The notes below the pieces were generated by a model that did not search any database, was not told the DNA's origin, and was given only the letters and a program-made list of their open reading frames with translations. Source: Alphaproteobacteria bacterium (GTDB lineage: Bacteria > Pseudomonadota > Alphaproteobacteria > JALRGP01). From it: a stretch of 7,717 nt of DNA. The translations under genes and the position numbers were made by a program. Shown here piece by piece: positions 6,525-7,717 of this stretch (position 1 is its first letter; each line of letters opens with the position of its first letter). The stretch lies in assembly GCA_023259685.1 (NCBI GenBank), contig JALRGP010000048.1:1-7717 (forward strand), given 5' to 3'.

Positions 6525-7369
6525 TACCGTAATATATTTGTTAACTCCTCCCATTCTCGTTTTGATAAACCACTGTCGTCTTGGGAAATATTATCACCTT
6601 TGATCCAAGCTTTCACCACATCAATGGATTTTTTTGATAAAGAATAAGAACCCATTTTATAATCACAAAATGCTTCATAAGCAAACGGCACCCAATTTTT
6701 AATAATCTCATGCAATAAAATATCCGCATATACGCGAATTTCATATTGTGCATGGGAATCCGCTCTAAGGGCACAAAAATGCAACAAATTATGCAAATCA
6801 ATTTTCCAATACCATTGAGTATAAAAATTAAGGGGTAAATTCATTCTGGCCAATTCTCTGGCAACACCGGGGTCTTGGGACAACATGTGTTCATAAGTAT
6901 CGTAACATTGGGTGGCATCTCTTTTAAACAGATCCATCATCTGTTGCGCTTGATTTTCAGGTAAAACATCTCCGCGACCTTGGTTGTTAACAACAGATTG
7001 TGCACACATATGATTGATATCAGGAATATAGAATTCCTTATCTAAAACGGAATATCTGGCAGAATACTCATTAACATTGGCTGTGCGGTGACGAATCCAT
7101 TGGCGGGCTACAAAAATTGGCAATTTAATGTGTAACTTAATTTCGCACATTTCAAAAGGCGTTGTATGGGAATGCTTCATCAAATAACGAATGAGCCCCC
7201 GGTCTTCACTCACCTTCTTTGTGCCTTTTCCATAAGAAACGCGTGCTGCTTGCACAATTGCATCATCATTTCCCATATAATCAACGACACGAATAAATCC
7301 ATGATCAAGGACAGGAAAAGGTTTTTCTAAAATTGTTTCGATGGAATCCGATATGGCACGTTTTGTCAT
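6524..7369 (-). CDS. thyX: Flavin-dependent thymidylate synthase ThyX
   Basis: Cytoplasmic enzyme converting dUMP to dTMP with methylene-tetrahydrofolate, FAD and NADPH; it replaces ThyA in many bacteria. Counting from ATG 7369 (281 aa), PVLDHGFIRVVDYMG (19-33) and IVQAARVSYG (38-47) open the fold. The signature RHRTANVNEYSARYS (93-107) contains the RHR-X7-S core, with Ser103 at the family's conserved serine; Asn98 replaces the Ser of the strict consensus, a tolerated variant as far as I know. ARELARMNLP (170-179) and ALRADSHAQYEIR (200-212) supply dUMP- and FAD-contacting residues. Length is slightly above the short ThyX class and usual for alphaproteobacterial members. A GTG at 7384 would add five residues; I prefer the ATG, which has GTGAG 10 nt upstream. 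Its TAA stop overlaps the start of the membrane-protein gene. Confidence 0.95.
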   Translation of the reverse strand: MTKRAISDSIETILEKPFPVLDHGFIRVVDYMGNDDAIVQAARVSYGKGTKKVSEDRGLIRYLMKHSHTTPFEMCEIKLHIKLPIFVARQWIRHRTANVNEYSARYSVLDKEFYIPDINHMCAQSVVNNQGRGDVLPENQAQQMMDLFKRDATQCYDTYEHMLSQDPGVARELARMNLPLNFYTQWYWKIDLHNLLHFCALRADSHAQYEIRVYADILLHEIIKNWVPFAYEAFCDYKMGSYSLSKKSIDVVKAWIKGDNISQDDSGLSKREWEELTNILR

Positions 7370-7373
7370 GATA

Positions 7374-7384
7374 GTGAGACTCAC
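7374..7384. promoter_or_regulatory. 11 bp palindrome at the thyX start
   Basis: GTGAGACTCAC has perfect 5 bp arms around one central base. It covers the alternative GTG start and the SD-like GTGAG used by the ATG at 7369. The one-base loop rules out a simple RNA hairpin with all arms paired, so any role would be as a DNA site. It may be chance. Confidence 0.2.
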
Positions 7385-7441
7385 ATATTTTTAAAAGGGT
7401 ATCATGACAAAGACTGAGATGTAAAAAATTGATGAAGTTAG

Positions 7442-7458
7442 GGGTGCGATTAAAAGTG
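7442..7458 (+). repeat. Copy B of a 17 bp exact direct repeat
   Basis: Identical to 5676-5692 and in the same orientation. This copy lies 73 bp before the preferred thyX ATG (58 bp before the alternative GTG). The following bases TGGGAGCC differ from GGAAAGGC at copy A. No transposase fragment is recognisable beside it. Confidence 0.6.
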
Positions 7459-7505
7459 TGGGAGCCTAAACTGCAGTGGTAGGTACAAGTCAAATAATAA
7501 ATAGA

Positions 7506-7717
7506 TCAACTTAGAATCTCTTCCCTGCTACAGAGGGAATTTTTTAAAATTTCCTCAGCCTCTTCTTTTGTCCAGCCACTGGCTTTGATAATAGACCTGC
7601 TGCGGAAGTTGTCAGTATTTAAGATTTTATGCAAAAGTGAATAAATATCTTTGTTCAAAAAGTTAGCAATGTCGATTGAATACTCGAAAATAAAAGCACA
7701 TCCACAAACATTTATTC
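7506..7717 (-). CDS. Unrecognised protein, C-terminal 69 residues (5' part beyond the window)
   Basis: On the minus strand a frame is open from the window edge to a TGA at 7506-7508; the other two minus frames are interrupted. The 69 visible residues include FEYSIDIANFLNKDIYSLL and then KASGWTKEEAEEILKNSL, ending SREEILS. The second part looks like a short helix-turn-helix or winged-helix-like segment (SIIKASGW followed by EEAEEIL), suggesting a C-terminal helical domain. I cannot name a family. It is co-directional with thyX and ends 136 bp before the thyX ATG, with the 17 bp repeat between them. The window edge hides its start and length, and it could also be a degraded gene. Confidence 0.5.
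   Translation of the reverse strand, partial: INVCGCAFIFEYSIDIANFLNKDIYSLLHKILNTDNFRSRSIIKASGWTKEEAEEILKNSLCSREEILS

Noticed and set aside
7305..7493. 62-codon minus-strand open frame overlapping the thyX start
   Set aside because: Its end overlaps the conserved thyX N-terminus in another frame, and it has no ribosome site or recognisable domain.
7462..7493. TTGACT with a weak -10 about 17 bp on, as a thyX promoter
   Set aside because: The -10 candidate TTTAGG is a poor match, and other combinations closer to thyX are equally weak, so I could not choose one.
7521..7545. Terminator-like hairpin on the plus strand (TTCCCT, 7-base loop, AGGGAA, T run)
   Set aside because: It lies inside a minus-strand coding frame and there is no plus-strand gene for it to end, so it is probably coincidental.

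Overview
This 7.7 kb window is AT-rich and gene-dense, and every recognisable gene lies on the minus strand. Base composition and gene content suggest a host-associated alphaproteobacterium: a YejE-type peptide permease, a PhaB-type reductase, a flavin-dependent thymidylate synthase and a plastid-like 2-oxoglutarate/malate translocator. An obligate intracellular lineage such as Holosporales or a Rickettsiales relative fits. That placement is inference; no rRNA or other phylogenetic marker is present.

Layout in the direction of transcription (right to left). At the right edge (7506-7717) is the 3' end of an unrecognised gene. Next is thyX (6524-7369), whose stop codon overlaps the start of an unrecognised six-helix membrane protein (5967-6524). 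A 362 bp gap (5605-5966) follows. It holds a GC-rich island, one copy of a 17 bp exact repeat whose other copy lies upstream of thyX, and a candidate promoter with a 16 bp palindrome over its -10 box.

Then come five closely spaced co-directional genes: a DASS-family translocator (4243-5604), a membrane-bound nucleotide-sugar 4,6-dehydratase of the CapD/WbpM/PglF type (2371-4194), the polyamine permease potH (1465-2340), acetoacetyl-CoA reductase phaB (686-1405), and yejE (1-678), which runs off the left edge.

The genes do not form one pathway. They read as a patchwork of host-metabolite uptake (dicarboxylates, polyamines, peptides), surface polysaccharide synthesis, polyhydroxybutyrate metabolism and thymidylate synthesis. 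Two ABC permease genes are separated from the partner subunits they normally neighbour, which suggests operon rearrangement. I see no CRISPR array, tRNA, rRNA, intact insertion sequence or obvious defence system. The best leads for something undescribed are the repeat, the GC-rich island, the palindrome over the DASS promoter, the homopolymer tract at the start of the dehydratase gene, and the membrane protein coupled to thyX.
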